From the NCBI GenBank assembly GCA_018780645.1, contig JADMJJ010000017.1, positions 148,248 through 212,247 on the forward strand: a stretch of DNA of 64,000 nt. Direction: 5' to 3'. Source of the DNA: Burkholderiaceae bacterium (lineage in GTDB: Bacteria > Pseudomonadota > Gammaproteobacteria > Burkholderiales > Burkholderiaceae_C). This document shows positions 63,112-64,000 of this stretch, piece after piece; position 1 is the first letter of the stretch; each line of letters starts with the position of its first letter. The position numbers and the translations under genes were made by a program. The notes under the pieces were generated by a model, which did no database searches, was not told the origin of the DNA, and worked only from the letters and a program-made list of their open reading frames with translations.

Positions 63112-63954
63112 ATGGCAACGAAGGCAGCGATCAGGGTCGGTATCGGAGGCTGGAGTTTCGACGAGTGGCGCGACAACTTCTATCCCAGGGGCCTGGCCAG
63201 GACCCAGGAGCTGGCCTATGCCAGCCGCCAACTCAATGCGATCGAGATCAACAGCACTTACCACGGCACGCAAAAGCCCAGCAGCTTTGCCAAGTGGCGG
63301 GACGACGCGCCGGAGGATTTTGTGTTCGCGGTCAAGGCCAACCGTTTTGCGACCAACCGCCGGGTCCTGGCCGAGGCCGGCGAGTCGGTGGAAAAGTTCC
63401 TGACCAGCGGCCTTGCCGAGCTTGGAGCCAAGCTGGGTCCCATCGTCTGGCAGTTCGCGACCACCAAGAAGTTCGACGCCGCGGACTTCGGCGCGTTTCT
63501 CAACCTGCTGCCCACCGCACTGGATGGCCTGCCGCTGCGCCATGTGCTCGATGTGCGGCACGAGAGCTTTATGTGTGACGAGTACCTGGCACTGGCCCGC
63601 AAGCACCGGGCCGCCACCGTGTTCACCGACTCACCGGACTACCCATCGTTTGCTAATCTGACCGGCGATTTCGTCTATGCGCGGCTGATGAAAGCGACCT
63701 CGGATCAGCCCCTGGGCTACACCGACGCGGCGCTTGACGGCTGGACCGCTGCGGCGCAGACCTGGGCTTCAGGCGCGCAGCCGGCGGGACTGCCCCTGGT
63801 CGAGGAGGCCAGGCCGCCCGCCAAGAAGGCCCGCGAGGTACTCGTTTTCTACATCAACGGCGCCAAGGAGCGCGCACCGCACGCCGCCATGGCAATGCTC
63901 AAGCGCCTGGGTTGGAAGGCTCCCGTTCACTCGCCCACTCATTCACCCAGGTAA
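63112..63954 (+). CDS. DUF72 domain-containing protein (YecE-like)
   Basis: A 280-residue TIM-barrel-like protein of the YecE/DUF72 family. Characteristic segments are IGGWSFDEWRDNFYP near the N-terminus, NAIEINSTYHGTQKPSSFAKW, FAVKANRFATN and VLDVRHESF. The C-terminus has VLVFYINGAKERAPHAAMAM. The biochemical activity is unknown. ATG at 63112 with AAGGA upstream is used. Its 3' end overlaps the convergent ABC ATPase tail by 16 bases. Confidence 0.92.
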   Translation: MATKAAIRVGIGGWSFDEWRDNFYPRGLARTQELAYASRQLNAIEINSTYHGTQKPSSFAKWRDDAPEDFVFAVKANRFATNRRVLAEAGESVEKFLTSGLAELGAKLGPIVWQFATTKKFDAADFGAFLNLLPTALDGLPLRHVLDVRHESFMCDEYLALARKHRAATVFTDSPDYPSFANLTGDFVYARLMKATSDQPLGYTDAALDGWTAAAQTWASGAQPAGLPLVEEARPPAKKAREVLVFYINGAKERAPHAAMAMLKRLGWKAPVHSPTHSPR

Positions 63955-64000
63955 GCAGCCCGCACCTTGGGATCGTTCAGCAACTCCTTGGCATCCCCGC
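63939..64000 (-). CDS. ABC transporter ATP-binding protein, C-terminal end (partial)
   Basis: Only the last 20 codons are in the window, reading AKELLNDPKVRAAYLGE and stop on the minus strand. This ending (DPxVRxAYLGE) is typical of LivG/LivF-type branched-chain amino acid transporter ATPases and related exporters. Family assignment rests on this short tail alone. It overlaps the end of the DUF72 gene by 16 bases. Confidence 0.6.
   Translation of the reverse strand, partial: GDAKELLNDPKVRAAYLGE

Noticed and set aside
1..64000. CRISPR array, transposase, phage genes or toxin-antitoxin pair
   Set aside because: No regularly spaced repeats, IS ends or such genes seen; the small RHH-like protein at 12545 has no toxin partner beside it.

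Overview
This 64 kb window looks like chromosomal DNA from a high-GC betaproteobacterium of the order Burkholderiales, most likely the Roseateles/Paucibacter/Pelomonas/Leptothrix neighbourhood. The evidence is the type of gene content (DUF4148 and Bug/TctC proteins, DUF6172, YaeQ, LigE, PEP-CTERM), the style of the housekeeping proteins (ValS, GalU, CysM, MurB, GuaC), and two dispersed intergenic palindromic repeat families of a kind I recall from that group. Genus assignment is inference. I saw no phage, transposase, integrase or CRISPR array. Most of the window is ordinary core and accessory chromosome, densely packed, with several convergent gene pairs whose 3' ends overlap.

Layout. 1-5.3 kb: 3' part of an S9 peptidase, an SDR plus small membrane protein, a methyltransferase, a small secreted protein, a serine hydrolase and a 46-residue lysine-rich protein. 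5.4-9.6 kb: hybrid PAS kinase, AraC regulator divergent from an AhpD-like protein, class I amidotransferase. 9.6-16 kb: oligopeptidase A, a coiled-coil secreted protein, a small RHH-like protein, YaeQ, a DUF6172 protein and prolyl oligopeptidase. 16-25 kb: dCache kinase, a GNAT-DUF924 fusion, acyl-CoA ligase, GDPD, and a two-gene module of a periplasmic sulfite-oxidase-fold protein with a hybrid kinase. 25-32.6 kb: MurB, YajQ, retropepsin-like protease, isoaspartyl peptidase, a PimC/PimD-like dehydrogenase pair, DUF3617 and P1 peptidase. 32.6-38.5 kb: TPR kinase with a RsuA-type pseudouridine synthase, a membrane hybrid kinase and an exported ATP-dependent DNA ligase (LigE). 38.5-45.5 kb: GMP reductase behind a structured leader, a 1094-residue Ig/BNR lipoprotein, and a three-gene His-rich CpxP-like/OmpR/kinase operon. 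45.7-53.1 kb: ValS, a degenerate 2-hydroxyacid dehydrogenase, GalU, TusA, Nudix, CysM, tRNA-Leu(CAA) and rhomboid. 53.1-64 kb: epimerase, a 2Fe-2S flavoreductase next to a 2OG-Fe dioxygenase, Leu/Val-type dehydrogenase, Bug protein, PEP-CTERM protein, metallopeptidase, chemoreceptor, DUF4148 protein, MGMT, DUF72 protein and the tail of an ABC ATPase.

How the parts work together. Six sensor histidine kinases lie in 64 kb and only one has a separate response regulator beside it. Three are hybrid kinases with receiver domains. Two others share the same unusual catalytic core. The window is therefore rich in signal input. The most interesting candidates for undescribed biology are: (1) the His-rich cytoplasmic CpxP-like protein with an OmpR regulator and a kinase whose cytoplasmic N-terminus is also His-rich; (2) the guaC leader with two mutually exclusive hairpins; (3) the periplasmic molybdopterin-fold protein that lacks an evident Mo-ligand cysteine and is translationally coupled to a hybrid kinase; and (4) the dispersed repeats that supply stop codons, and in one case a C-terminal tail, to neighbouring genes.
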